Source of the DNA: Chromatiaceae bacterium
GTDB lineage: Bacteria > Pseudomonadota > Gammaproteobacteria > Chromatiales > Chromatiaceae
Length of the DNA: 56,425 bases
Direction: 5' to 3'
Assembly (NCBI GenBank): GCA_013426805.1
Contig: JACDZG010000039.1
Coordinates: 1-56,425, forward strand
This document shows positions 35,585 to 45,445 of this stretch, piece after piece (position 1 is the first letter of the stretch; each line of letters starts with the position of its first letter). Made by a program: the position numbers and the translations under genes. The notes below the pieces were generated by a model. The model saw only the letters and a program-made list of their open reading frames with translations, was not told the origin of the DNA and did not search any database.

Positions 35585-36442
35585 TCACCACTTGGGCATG
35601 CAGGCAAACGGCGATTCGAAGGGGACCGGCAGGGGCCAGCAAAAGTCGATGTCGGGTTCGACCTGACGCAGCATGTCGCGACCCACGAGGTAGTAGCTTT
35701 CCCGATAGCGGGACGGAAATCGAAAGGCTTCGCTCAATTCTGCCCCTTCAGCATCGTATTGCAGGCGTCGGGCGGCCGTTGTCAGGCGGATTCCCTCGGT
35801 CGCGCAGAGCTTGAACATCGCATCGGCTAAACCAGAAACATAAAAGGCGGAATGAAAAACCGCGAAGGTGTCGGTATTAACGTCATCGACGGTATAGCAG
35901 TAGGCGTAGCGCAGCCCCACGAAATTGTATTCCTCGCCACGCACCATGTAGGATTCGTCGTCGTCAATCAACAGCGTATCGTTGAGCGCCTCCTCGGGGA
36001 CGACCACACCCGCCAGTTTTTTCTTCAAATTGCCGAAAAAACACGGCTGATAGCGTTCTTTTTCCTCACGCTGCAGGCGACCCAATTGGTCGGTATCGAT
36101 GCAGTGCCGGCGGGAGAAGACGCGGTAAGGCGGGGGTTCGGTCTGATCGGAAAATGCCCGCCGCATGATTTGTTCCACGAGAGGCACATTGCGCTCTTCA
36201 ACGCCGGAACTGAAAAAGGCCAGGCTGACGCCATGTTCGTGCAACCAGCGTAACAGCGCGAAATAGCCTGGAAAGAGATAGTGGATATGGCCCAAGACCT
36301 CAAACCGATGCCGTTCCAGAAATGCCTCGCCAAATTTTTCGCGCACACGTTGTTCCGTCGTTTCCATGTCATAGCGAGCCACCACGATGACCATTGCCCC
36401 ATCGAGGTCGAAGACGAACGTATTCGTGGGATTTGCGTTCAT
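35585..36442 (-). CDS. HAD-superfamily (NIF-like) phosphatase domain protein
   Basis: 285 aa. Motif I is TFVFDLDGAMVIVVAR, motif II LAFFSSGVEERNVPLVEQ, a Lys-rich stretch LKKKLAGVVVP could supply motif III, and motif IV is DTLLIDDDESYMV. The layout resembles NLI-interacting-factor-like HAD phosphatases, with Ala replacing the usual Thr after DLDG. The C-terminal 100 residues are not recognised. The ATG at 36442 (MNANPTNTF) is chosen over a TTG at 36475. Substrate unknown. Same strand as the defence operon upstream but separated by 141 nt. Confidence 0.65.
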   Translation of the reverse strand: MNANPTNTFVFDLDGAMVIVVARYDMETTEQRVREKFGEAFLERHRFEVLGHIHYLFPGYFALLRWLHEHGVSLAFFSSGVEERNVPLVEQIMRRAFSDQTEPPPYRVFSRRHCIDTDQLGRLQREEKERYQPCFFGNLKKKLAGVVVPEEALNDTLLIDDDESYMVRGEEYNFVGLRYAYCYTVDDVNTDTFAVFHSAFYVSGLADAMFKLCATEGIRLTTAARRLQYDAEGAELSEAFRFPSRYRESYYLVGRDMLRQVEPDIDFCWPLPVPFESPFACMPKW

Positions 36443-36583
36443 TTTCAGAATCCTGCCCTTAATTGAGATGGTCAATGATCGCTATCGGGATGCAAGCGCC
36501 GCGCTGGGTCGACATTCGATCCCGGCCAGCAACCAATGTGATCCGGGCAGCAGCGCTGCCGCGAGCCAGGATTCAATCGATAT

Positions 36584-37765
36584 TCAGACATTGGGGATCG
36601 CACCCAGACGCCCCATGAGCCACAGCCGCGACAGGGGATAATCGGTTTGCAGGGCCAGCAGCTGCTTCGTCGGTCGTATGCGCCGACAGCAGGTGTGTCC
36701 ATTGCTGTCGCGATCCACGGCGAACAGACGCACCTCGTCGTCGGTCAGGTCCAGTCCGTCCAGAACGGCGGGGTTATGGGCCGTGAATAGCAGTTGACGG
36801 TCCGGCCCCCCGATCTGCAACCAGTGTGACAGTCGCTCGGCAAGCCGTGCGATCAGCCGCGGGTTGAGCGCCTGATCGAGATTATCGACCGCAATCAATC
36901 CGGGCGCCGCGGGGGAAAGGCAGAGAATGGCGCTGAAGAGCACGTAGAGCGCGCCTTCGCTGGCATCATAGGCGGAGAGGGTGTTGCGGCGCTGCGTCAT
37001 GAACCGATCGGTGAAACGCAACAGATACTTGCCGCGCGGCACCGCGGGCGACAGCAGGGGTCCGGCCGCATCCGTCACATCCACCTCGGCTACCCAATCC
37101 AGCAACTCCAACACGGTGTCGGCGAGATCTCCATCCCGATCCAGGACCGTCCGGCGCAGTCCCGCGAAGCCCTCCGCCAGCCGTCCACCCGCGAGTCCGA
37201 CCGGCGCGCGCGACTGGGGATCGGTGACTGTGCCCCGCAGCGCCGGGGTGTTGGGGCAGTAGATGGCGTAGCCCTGGAGGTGCCGCATCAGACGCGCAGC
37301 GGGGTTATCGGCGGGGATATCCACCAGTTTCAGTGCTGCGAGGCCCGCCGTCGCCGACAGATTCGCGGCAACCGTCCGCCCCCCGCGAGACACGAATTCC
37401 TGGTCCGCGTCGCACAGATATTCGGTCTTGTAAGACCAGGCAGGTTCTGGATTCTCCAGCGGGTTCAGCAGGGAGATCCGGTAAGTTGCACCGGAACCGC
37501 TGACGGCTCCGAGTGTGATGTGTGGTCGGATGGGGAGATCGGGGAAGGCTGTCTTGTACAGTCTGGGCGTCCCGGCCCGAACGCCGCGTCGTTGCAGTGA
37601 CTCGTCGTCCACCCGGCCGCTGGCCGCGGCGCCCAGCACACCGATGGCCTCCAGGATATTGCTCTTGCCAACCCCGTTGGCGCCAATGAAGCAGTTGACT
37701 CGGCCCGGATCGAAGGTCTGAGATGCTATGGACTTGAAGCCGTCGATCTGGATGGTGCGGATCAT
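36584..37765 (-). CDS. AAA ATPase (AAA_21/OLD-like) at the end of the defence operon
   Basis: 393 aa. Begins MIRTIQIDGFKSIASQTFDP, with Walker A CFIGANGVGKSNILEAIG. Walker B is unusual (GLIAVDNLDQALNPRLIARLAERL, with DN instead of DE) and is followed by QLLFTAHNPAVLDGLDL (switch His). Related ATPases with this IDNxDxALNPR form are known but of unclear role. Its ATG overlaps by 4 nt (ATGA) the stop of the alternative, probably ancestral, ptuB frame. It is therefore the fifth member of the hsdM-hsdS-ptuA-ptuB unit rather than an unrelated gene. No TOPRIM or DUF4276 partner follows. Confidence 0.8.
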   Translation of the reverse strand: MIRTIQIDGFKSIASQTFDPGRVNCFIGANGVGKSNILEAIGVLGAAASGRVDDESLQRRGVRAGTPRLYKTAFPDLPIRPHITLGAVSGSGATYRISLLNPLENPEPAWSYKTEYLCDADQEFVSRGGRTVAANLSATAGLAALKLVDIPADNPAARLMRHLQGYAIYCPNTPALRGTVTDPQSRAPVGLAGGRLAEGFAGLRRTVLDRDGDLADTVLELLDWVAEVDVTDAAGPLLSPAVPRGKYLLRFTDRFMTQRRNTLSAYDASEGALYVLFSAILCLSPAAPGLIAVDNLDQALNPRLIARLAERLSHWLQIGGPDRQLLFTAHNPAVLDGLDLTDDEVRLFAVDRDSNGHTCCRRIRPTKQLLALQTDYPLSRLWLMGRLGAIPNV

Positions 37766-37817
37766 GTATTCGTCTCGTGCGCGCCAGTCGACTCTGTGGT
37801 CCCGTCCTCCGGTCGCG

Positions 37818-38666
37818 CTAGCGTAAAGCGGGCGGCGTCAATCGACAAGGAGTCACACCGCGGGGTCTTGAGTTCGTCACGCGTTCGGTATCCGCCGTCG
37901 CGCGCGGCAGCAGGCGGGCGCTGAGCTGTCGATCCGGAGTCACCTGTATCTCCACGCAGACGCACCCGGCCGCGCTGCGCCAGCGGGGGTGGAACCAATT
38001 CGCCGCCTGATCTGCCGCGTCCCAGTCGAGCGGAACACCGATGCCTTTATGGCTGCCGCTGTTTGAGTCAGGGCAACTCGGGATCAGATTGTCTGGGTGA
38101 CATGACAGAAATGGAAACTCGTCCTTGGGCAGGAAATGATCAAGCTCCGTCTTTTGCAGGAAGTTATCGCAATAGGGACAGACCTTGCGGGCGGCGGGCG
38201 TGATCCCGGCCAGGTAATGAGACTTGGCCAGGGTCTCACTCCCGAGGCGGTAACCTTCGCCATCGTAGAGGAGGGGGGCATAGAAGGACTTCAACAGACT
38301 ATTGGCGGCGGAGAAGGTCTTGGATGTCTTCTGCGCCCAATCGACCTTATGCATGGTCACGCCGCCGCCTGACTGCCAAAGCACCTTGAACCGAAGCTCC
38401 TCCCGGCAGATGTCAGCAAGGCGCTGTTTGTCCAAGGGGCTCGCCGCGGCCAGCGTCTTGATCCATTCGGCGCGTTTGCCCTTGTCAAGGCTCCAGAATC
38501 GCTCGATCCATTCGGGCGGCAATTCGTGCCAAACCCCTTCGAGCCAGGATCGATCGACCGCCGCGCCCGCGGTCAGGCCGCATAGCCGCAGGATCAGCCG
38601 GCGCTGCAATGCGACCACGCGCAGCAGCCGGCGCCGCTTGGTCGAATCAGGAACCGGATGAAGCAT
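37818..38666 (-). CDS. ptuB: PtuB-like HNH endonuclease of a Septu system, probable C-terminal frameshift
   Basis: 282 aa from ATG 38666 (MLHPVPDSTKRRR), overlapping ptuA by 20 nt. The HNH/zinc site is VCPYCDNFLQKTELDHFLPK followed by HPDNLIPSCPDSN, as in the PtuB partner of PtuA ATPases. The last 30 or so residues (ERVTNSRPRGVTPCRLTPPALR) look like shadow sequence. A second frame (RTRDELKTPRCDSLSIDAARF to a stop at 37762) has better GC3 and ends in an ATGA overlap with the next gene, so a frameshift near 37880-37930 is likely. The HNH core is intact. Confidence 0.75.
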   Translation of the reverse strand: MLHPVPDSTKRRRLLRVVALQRRLILRLCGLTAGAAVDRSWLEGVWHELPPEWIERFWSLDKGKRAEWIKTLAAASPLDKQRLADICREELRFKVLWQSGGGVTMHKVDWAQKTSKTFSAANSLLKSFYAPLLYDGEGYRLGSETLAKSHYLAGITPAARKVCPYCDNFLQKTELDHFLPKDEFPFLSCHPDNLIPSCPDSNSGSHKGIGVPLDWDAADQAANWFHPRWRSAAGCVCVEIQVTPDRQLSARLLPRATADTERVTNSRPRGVTPCRLTPPALR

Positions 38667-40435
38667 CGAGCCGCGACAGAATCTCGGTGAGCTTGGCGCG
38701 CGGCCATCCGGCGCCGATCTCTTCCACCAGACGGGCAAGCTCGTCGCGATTGTCCGCGGTCCACTCCTGCTTGAGCTTTTCGCGCAGGAACTCCGCCGCG
38801 CGCCGTCCGATGATCTCGGGCGAGCCGAAGACATGCATCAGGATCCGCCCAGGGTCAGCACCGAAGGTCGGGAATGCGGGCGACTCCGCGATGATGCGAT
38901 CGTCGCGCCAGGACAAGCGGACGACCTCGGACGAGAAGACATCGGTCAGGGCGATGCTGGTATGGGTCGAGACCAGCCTGGGCAAAGGTCTCCTTCAGAA
39001 TCACGTCGTCGATCATGTCGATCAACTCGCGTTTCCAGACATCGTTGAAGTGGGTCTCGGGTTCGTCCAACAGCAGCAGGGCGCCGTCCTGGCCGCGGAC
39101 CAGATGCAGCAGGGCGACGCGGCCCAAGAGCATCTGCTCGCCGTCGCTGAGTTGGTCGAAGGTGATGATTGCATCGTCCGGTTCGCCGTCGGATGAGTTG
39201 ATCTGATGGAGGCGCTTAATGGTCAGGTTGACCTCTTCCAGCAGGCCCGCTGCCTGCCAGGCACGCAGGGTCTCGAAGACCTCGATCAGGGTCGGCTCCA
39301 GCGCAATGACCGCGCGGTAACGACCGAGGGGCTGAGCAACCACGGTGTCGGCCAGACCCAGTAGACAGCCCAATCGGTCGCGCTGAGTGTCATCGATCTG
39401 GTCGTCATCGGCCCGATAGACCAGACTCATGTGAGTCGGCAGGAACCAGTCCAGTTGGTTCAGCACGCGGCGGGCGGGATCGCCGCTACCGGCAGGTGCC
39501 GCGATACAATCCCGGCGCAGTGCCGCCTGATCCGACTCGGTGCGGCGACTGTGCAGTTCGCGAGCGGCTTGCCACACTGCCAGGGCGATGGCGGCATGGC
39601 GCAGATCGGATGCGCAAACGCGGGTTGCCTTGGCCGCGTCGGCGGCCACTTCGGGTCGGCGCGTCGCGGCCAGCTTCGCTTGCGTGTCGGCCGCGTAGCG
39701 CTTGGCTTCCAAGATCGGCTGGATCCATGCCGGCCCGCCGAGACTCAGCCGGCCGTCGCCAGGCCGCTCGACGGTGGCACCCGACGCGCCCTCGCTCAGG
39801 TGCAGCGGAACCTGTTCCGTCCACTCTTGCTCAATGGTCCAGCCGGGAGGCCGCTCCTCCGGGCTCGCCTGATCGGTTGGCGCGGTCCAGTCCGGACGAA
39901 AGCGATGCTGCTCCAATTCCGCCCACAGAAGCTCAGCTCCGGAGGTGTAGCCGATCAGCCGACGCGGCATATGGGCCTGGAGATAGGAGCCGGTGCAGGC
40001 ATCGCTGCCACGCTCCACCCGGGTCTCGTGGTAGTCACCCGAGCCGTCGGAAATACCGGCGATCATCGCCTGCCACTGGGCCTCATCCAGGGTGTCGGGC
40101 AGGCGCGCGAGTGCGGTGAAAAAGGTCCGCTCCAAGGCCTGGGCATCCTTGTGGAAGATGGCGGTGACCGCTTCAGTGCCGATCAGACGATCCCAAGCGA
40201 GCGTGATCGGAAGTGGCGGTGGGCTCCCGCTGCTCAAGGCGCGGAAGCTCCGGTAGATGGCCCGCAGCAGACTGGACTTGCCGGTGCCGTTGACACCAAC
40301 CACGAAATTGATGGCACCCTTGCGCTTGGCCGGGTCTAACTCCGACCAGCCGTACAACATCGCCTCCTGGCCGAACCGGACGGCCAGGTCCTGCAGCGGG
40401 CCACAGTGGGGCAGGTGCAGCCAGCGCAGCCTCAA
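38647..40435 (-). pseudogene. ptuA: PtuA-like ATPase of a Septu system, one-base frameshift near the C-terminus
   Basis: Ancestral product about 595 aa. Walker A is FVVGVNGTGKSSLLRAIY; DQLSDGEQMLLGRVALLHL is the signature and GALLLLDEPETHFNDVWKREL Walker B. At 38980-38982 a CCC on the coding strand shifts the frame. With one C removed, KETFARLVSTHTSIALTDVF follows, restoring the switch His (STHTS) and a C-terminal region that stops at 38647. As sequenced, the frame ends at 38855 in nonsense. Starts 4 nt inside the hsdS stop. PtuA and PtuB form an ATPase-nuclease complex that blocks phages. The frameshift would remove the switch region, so the protein may be inactive unless this is a sequencing error. 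Confidence 0.8.
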
Positions 40436-42189
40436 GGTACCGTCTCCTCACGCTTTCGATTGCCCAGCAGGCGCAGAATCTCTTGGTCCCGAGCGCCTTC
40501 AACACCAGCCATGGACTGTGCATCGTCATCCTCGTCCGCAACTGGGTCCGCTACCGGCAGCCGGTAGCAGTTCCCGTAAACAGTCTCGTCGGTGTCCGGA
40601 GTGCGTTGTTCCAGGCTTAGGGCAATGACCAGTCCGCGGGCTACCAGCACCGCCAGGTTCGATTCGACGGCCTGGACATTGCCGTGTAAAGAACCGGTGA
40701 GGGCATGCGCGACCTCGGCAGCGGTGAAAATCCTGCTCGTGTCGCGGTCTTGCGCCCCGTCGTCCGCCAACTTCCATTCGCTGCGTTCGAGCTGCCCCAG
40801 CACTCGGTACTGATCCCGCGCAAGCTCGAAGCGCGGCCCCTCGTCGCGCGGCACGTTCTCATATGCGGGCAGGTCATCAGCGGGATCGCGAGAGTCGGTA
40901 CTGCCAATAGCATTAAGTGCGTCGTCGCGGGCGCGCAGCTCGTCCATGTGATCATCCAATTGTGTTTCACGCCATCCGGCGGTCAATTGCCCGCTGAAGG
41001 CGTTCGTTTGCAATGATCCCGTCAAATTAACTTCAAGCTTGCGGCCCAATTCAGCAACGGCGGTGAGCGACCTGAACCCCATCACCCACTCGCTATAGGC
41101 TGCCCTTTCCTCTTTGCTTGGCAGAGGCAATCGCACGTCACTAACAACTCGGGTTGATATCGTGCTAAGTCCGCTCGTTGTGTTCCCTGAAACAAAAAAA
41201 TGACGCCGACCGAAAACACTGTTCAAGAACGCAGAAACAAAATATGGATCAATGCTTTCTCCGCACCTAACACGAATCAGGTGATTCTGATGCACGCATT
41301 GTTCTATTTCTCCATTCCAAACGGCTGCCCGGCCAAGCTCTTTAGGATTGCCGTGCCCTTCCACGACTAGAATATCTCCTGGTCTCAATGCGGTTCGCGT
41401 CAACTCTTGTTCAGTAACGCCTATTTCAAGTATTTCGTCGAGGGCAAGCTTGTCCCGTTGCACGTTCGCCACCCGCAGATACGGAACTCTTCGCGGGATA
41501 GCATCTCGCTTTCTTGAGACCTGAACGCCGCCTTGGACATCTGCAATATCTCCGAGCCTTACGGTAGCCACCCTAGCATGATTAGAAAAATGGGCTTCAA
41601 AATAGTAATTTAATGCTCCGCTAGAAATCACACTTGTCTTTTTATCTGAAATAACTCGTAACCCCCTAATCATGTCAGCCTCGTTCAAGACTGAAACGAT
41701 TTTCTGCTGCTCACTGATAATAGGAAGAGGAATCTTGAAACTTGCCAGAAAAGATTCAGGAACGCGCTGCTGACCGACCGCACCTTGAAAGGATGCGGCT
41801 GCCTGCCTTCGCACGGCATCGACGCGCAGAAGAAAAAACACCCACTCCGCCATCACGAGCGAACTGGGGCGTAAAACATGGAACTCGGTCGAGCCGTAAC
41901 CGACTCCGTTAACCAATCCCCGCGCAATCGCAGCCTTTCCGTTCTCCATGCAGGGCGTGATCTTAGCGAACAGCACATCCCCGTCGATGAAGGGGGTATA
42001 ACCTTTCATCACTTCCCGATAGTTCCTAGCAGAAGCCGCGACGATTCGTCCGAACCGCTCATTCACCGCGCTCATCGACACAAAAGACACCTTATCGTCA
42101 AGAGCTGGATCTGGTTTCGAGCGAGGGTTTATTTCGCAAATGTCGCCCAATCGCGGCACTGCCCAGGATGGGGGTAAATTCGCAATCAT
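40432..42189 (-). CDS. hsdS: HsdS, type I restriction-modification specificity subunit with C-terminal extension
   Basis: 585 aa. Two target-recognition domains are visible: WAVPRLGDICEINPRSKPDP with IPLPIISEQQKIVSVL, and VATVRLGDIADVQGGVQVSR with LPLPSKEERAAYSEWV. After the second conserved helix come about 170 extra residues (from LTAGWRETQLDDHMDELRAR) rich in charge, which is unusual for HsdS. The extension resembles no TRD and could contact the following Septu proteins, by inference. The TRD part (about 41000-42100) is markedly AT-richer than its flanks, as expected for exchanged recognition domains. It overlaps hsdM and ptuA by 4 nt each. Confidence 0.88.
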   Translation of the reverse strand: MIANLPPSWAVPRLGDICEINPRSKPDPALDDKVSFVSMSAVNERFGRIVAASARNYREVMKGYTPFIDGDVLFAKITPCMENGKAAIARGLVNGVGYGSTEFHVLRPSSLVMAEWVFFLLRVDAVRRQAAASFQGAVGQQRVPESFLASFKIPLPIISEQQKIVSVLNEADMIRGLRVISDKKTSVISSGALNYYFEAHFSNHARVATVRLGDIADVQGGVQVSRKRDAIPRRVPYLRVANVQRDKLALDEILEIGVTEQELTRTALRPGDILVVEGHGNPKELGRAAVWNGEIEQCVHQNHLIRVRCGESIDPYFVSAFLNSVFGRRHFFVSGNTTSGLSTISTRVVSDVRLPLPSKEERAAYSEWVMGFRSLTAVAELGRKLEVNLTGSLQTNAFSGQLTAGWRETQLDDHMDELRARDDALNAIGSTDSRDPADDLPAYENVPRDEGPRFELARDQYRVLGQLERSEWKLADDGAQDRDTSRIFTAAEVAHALTGSLHGNVQAVESNLAVLVARGLVIALSLEQRTPDTDETVYGNCYRLPVADPVADEDDDAQSMAGVEGARDQEILRLLGNRKREETVP

Positions 42190-44217
42190 TTCAGTTCCTC
42201 GATCATTGCCATCAGCCGACCCAGACGTTCCCGAATCTTCGCATAGATCGCATCCAACTCCTTGATAAGTTCAGCGGGCGGGCGGTGCACGCCTGCATCG
42301 AATACAAAAGGCTTGTGCCGTCCAGCCGAGAGATTGAAATCCAGTGCCTCCAGGCACTCGGGCTCCAGCCGATCCAGATGCTCCTTGAGGATGGTCGCGT
42401 CGTCGTCGAAGACCTGGGCGGTGTCCTTGAGCCAATCCAGATAGTCCAGGCGCACCAGACCGGCCGAATCGTGGGTGGACGAGACGATCTCATCGCCGGT
42501 CTCCGGATCGGCACCCCAAGTCTCGCGTCTCGCCCAGACGCGCACCGGGACGACCCAGCTTTGCGGGGCCGGCGCCCGTCCCGGCTCGCCAGCCTCGTCG
42601 ACCGTTCGCTTTCCATCGTAGCGGGTGGTCTCATTGCCGCGGCGCCAGACGTTATAGCCGTCGAGTTTGGCGAATTCGCTCACGATGGCGCGCAGTTCAG
42701 GAACGGCGGCTTCGATGTCCGGAACGGGCGCGCCCTCGGCGCCAGCGAGGTCAACCGCCTCGGCGGCCCCGGCTGCAGCTTGTTGCCTGGTCGCATCGAT
42801 CAGGGGCTTGAGTGCATTGAATCCGTACTGGTCGAACTCGCGGTCCAGCAGGCCCTCCTCGCGGATCAGCCGGGTGATCCGATTCCCAAGATCGCGGGCA
42901 GCGCGGTCGGTGTGCTCCCGGCGCTTGTCGGGGTCGGCCGCAATGGTTGACCGCATGGCCTTGCTCGCACCGGCATAGGCCGAACGCAGGGTGTTTGCGC
43001 AATGCTGTTCGAAGCACTGGGCCAAGCGCGGCCCCTGCTCGGCAACAACGGCGGCCTCGGCCTCCCGCGGGTCGCGCGGCAGTCCGGGCCATAACTCATG
43101 CAGGGCCCAGGGCTTGCCCTTGTCCGCGTCCTTGTCCGGGAAGACCTTGAGAAAGGCGTCGTCGACCACGCGCCAGCGTTCTTCCCAATAGTCCGGCTGC
43201 CAGTAATCGCCGCCGGTGGCGGCCTCGCGCCGCTCAGGAAGGCGGGAGTCCGCCCCTTCATCGGCTTGGCCATCCAGATAGGCCTTCCAAGCGCGGTATT
43301 TCTCCAGTGCATCGAACAGGTCGTTGTCCTGACCGGAGCGGGGCTTGCGCTTCTGATCCAAGCTGTAGGCTTCTTCCATGACTTCATAGAACCAGACCTC
43401 GCGGGTGCGCGGCTCGTCGCCCTTGGCGGGTTTGGTCTCCGGGGTCTGGGCCTTCTGAAAGACCAGGATCGAGGTCTTGACGCCCGAATAGGGCTGGAAG
43501 ACATTGGGCGGCAGCGAGACCACCGCCTCCAGGGTGTTCTCGAACAGCAGTTGCCGACGCAGCGCACGGTGGGCCTTGGTGTTGCCGAAGAGCACGCCGT
43601 CCGGGACGATGACGGCCGCGCGCCCGCCGATGCGCAGCAGGTCCAGGATCAGCCAGACGTAGAGCAGCTCGCTCTTGGTGGTGATGGGCTTGCCACGCTC
43701 ATAGGGGACGCGCTGGCGGTTTTCGCTGAGATCCGCCTCATCGACACTGCCGGTAAAGGGCGGGTTGGCGAGCACATGGTCATAGCCGCCGCTTTCCTCA
43801 TCCGTCATACGCTTGCTGAGGCTGTCGCGCTGCGCGATATTCGGGGCTTCCAGCCCGTGCAGGAGCAGGTTCATCCAGGCGATGCGGACCATGGTGCGGT
43901 CATTGTCATAGCCGTGAAGGCTCTGGTCCAAGTCCGGGGCCTGGCCTTGGGGCCAGACGGGGAGCAGGTTGTGGGGGGCGCCATCCCATTCGAGCTTGAG
44001 TGATTCGGCGTCCGTGTGGCTTGCCCGCCAGTGCAGCAGGGTGTTGATCAGAAAGCCGGCGGAGCCGCAGGCGGGGTCCATGACCCGGGCGCCGGGGGCC
44101 GGGTCCAGCAGTTCGACCATGAAACGGATGATCTGGCGCGGGGTGCGGAATTGGCCGTTCTTGCCGGATTCCTTCACCTCTTTGAGCAGGTGTTCGAAAA
44201 TGTGGCCTTGGTCATAA
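42186..44217 (-). CDS. hsdM: HsdM, type I N6-adenine methyltransferase, 5'-truncated
   Basis: Open frame enters from the group II intron junction; the first start inside it is a GTG at 44177, giving 663 aa. Motif I is RVMDPACGSAGFLINTLLHW and motif IV HVLANPPFTGSVDEAD. SGKNGQFRTPRQIIRFMVELL normally lies well inside HsdM, after an N-terminal helical domain of roughly 130-160 residues that is absent here. Upstream codons (VYDQGHIFEHLLKEVKESG) are clearly HsdM but stop at the insertion. The protein probably lacks the domain needed to bind HsdS/DNA properly. No hsdR gene lies in the window. Confidence 0.85.
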
Positions 44218-44377
44218 ACCCGGCCACCGCGCGATCTGCACGGTCGTCGGTCCGGGAGAGTAGACCGGCCCCTCCCCGCGCTTCAGGTCGAAGTTGGTGT
44301 TCTCTGTTTGCCGCCTGGTTTCCCGGCGGTGCCACAAGATCGCGACCATACGCGGGTACGGGTGCCGGCCCCTCGCA

Positions 44378-44410
44378 GAACCGGACGTGGTGCGTTACAC
44401 CATCCGGCTC
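44378..44410 (-). ncRNA. group II intron domain V
   Basis: A 33-nt hairpin: GAGCCGGATG pairs with CACGTCCGGTTC around the internal loop and distal stem GTGTAACGCAC. The AGC catalytic triad and asymmetrical bulge positions fit the domain V consensus. It is the strongest RNA-level evidence for the intron. Confidence 0.65.
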
Positions 44411-44997
44411 CCAGTTCGGGTCAGCCACACAGCGGGCGGCACGAAGAAATTATGCACGATACGCGCACGCGGAAGTTGCGGGGCGATCCGTTCCCAAAAG
44501 CACGCCCAGGTCAATCGGCGGCGCTGGCGGCGCCGGACGCGTGCCTGGTACAGCGCTTTTGCGCCCTGGTAGAGGTAGACCCTGACCGCGCGGAAATTGC
44601 CGCTCACACCGTAGTATTGGATGTGCCCGCACAGGTGGCGACCGGCATCGTCGATCATTGCCGTTCCGCCCGCCGTGCTCCGCTTGGCTAATTCGTCGCC
44701 GAGCTCGCGCAGTTTCTTGCATACGCGCTTGCCGATCGTGCGTCGTCCAACCGAACAGCCTCCGTGGCGGCCGAAGGTCACGTAGTGAGTAAAGCCGCGG
44801 AAGTCGAAGGGTCGCGGTTTGGCGAGTCGTCTTCGCGGCAGTGGTCGGCCGCCTCGCTGCCGAACCGCAGGAGCGCGACCTCTTCGGCGGCGCGCTCCAG
44901 GTCGAATGCCCGCAGGCGCTCGGCCAAGGCGTCGTGGAAGGCTTCGGCGTCCTCGCGCCGCGCACAGCAACCGATGAAGTCGTCGGCATAGCGTCCG
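44395..44997 (-). pseudogene. C-terminal half of a group II intron reverse transcriptase/maturase
   Basis: Begins at GRYADDFIGCCARREDAEAF, holding the catalytic YADD, and continues in one frame to about 44790. Then a different frame carries the rest: FDFRGFTHYVTFGRH, GHIQYYGVSGNF, LYQARVRRRQRRRLTWACF and ARIVHNF, the RT-7/thumb, X-domain and D-domain of intron maturases. The N-terminal RT motifs 0-4 are missing, and there is at least one frameshift. Confidence 0.75.
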
Positions 44998-44998
44998 T

Positions 44999-45107
44999 GT
45001 ATCGGCGCTCCGCCAACTGGACCTCATAATCGGCACGCTCCAGACGTAACTGCCACTGGCGGGTCAAGGCCGCATCCGAGAGCGCCGCGAGGCGCTCGTC
45101 CAGTCCT
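44999..45107 (-). pseudogene. fragment of a serine recombinase coiled-coil region
   Basis: The frame LDERLAALSDAALTRQWQLR followed by LERADYEVQLAERRY matches the coiled region that follows the zinc ribbon in large serine recombinases. It is joined within a few bases to the YADD part of the intron reverse transcriptase, so the two were fused by illegitimate recombination. Confidence 0.55.
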
Positions 45108-45445
45108 TCCGCAGACGGTTCTCCCCGGTTGCCGCGTACTCTTAATGTGCAACTCGATGCTGCCTGCGACCCCAGGTCGCCCTCGCGCGCTCGCCCTTGG
45201 TGCGCGCTCGGGTGTTGCCTGCCGGTGCTGCGATACCGTCGGCCGGTTCCAACTTGGGTATTTCGGGGCTTCAGCCTTCACGGTCAGCTCCACCTGTTAC
45301 CATTGCACCTCGTCTCCTTTCGTGCCTACGCATCGACGGGCCTGTTACCAGTTCCCGCCGCAAGGCTCGATACCAGACCGCGGCTAGCGGCTACCTGGGT
45401 GGGATTCTCACCCACTCGACTACGCGCTCTTGCCGGGACGCACCA

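Larger units (their letters stand above)
44248..45443 (-). mobile_element. degraded class C-like group II intron (mosaic)
   Basis: On the minus strand the element starts GTGCGTCCCGGCAAGAGCG at 45443, typical of a group II intron 5' end, followed by domain I sequence (GAGTGGGTGAGAATCCCACC; CCGCTAGCCGCGGTCTGGTA). Near the other end, 44378-44410 folds as domain V (GAGCCGGATG...CACGTCCGGTTC), followed by GAGGGGCCGG. The 3' end is not exact; CCGGTCTACTC near 44248-44258 is the best candidate. The 5' exon carries a strong hairpin directly at the insertion point, as class C introns prefer. The coding part is only half a reverse transcriptase joined to a recombinase fragment, so the intron is dead. 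Confidence 0.65.

Noticed and set aside
43098-44003. 301-aa plus-strand frame opposite hsdM
   Set aside because: Shadow of the methyltransferase gene; no recognisable protein features.
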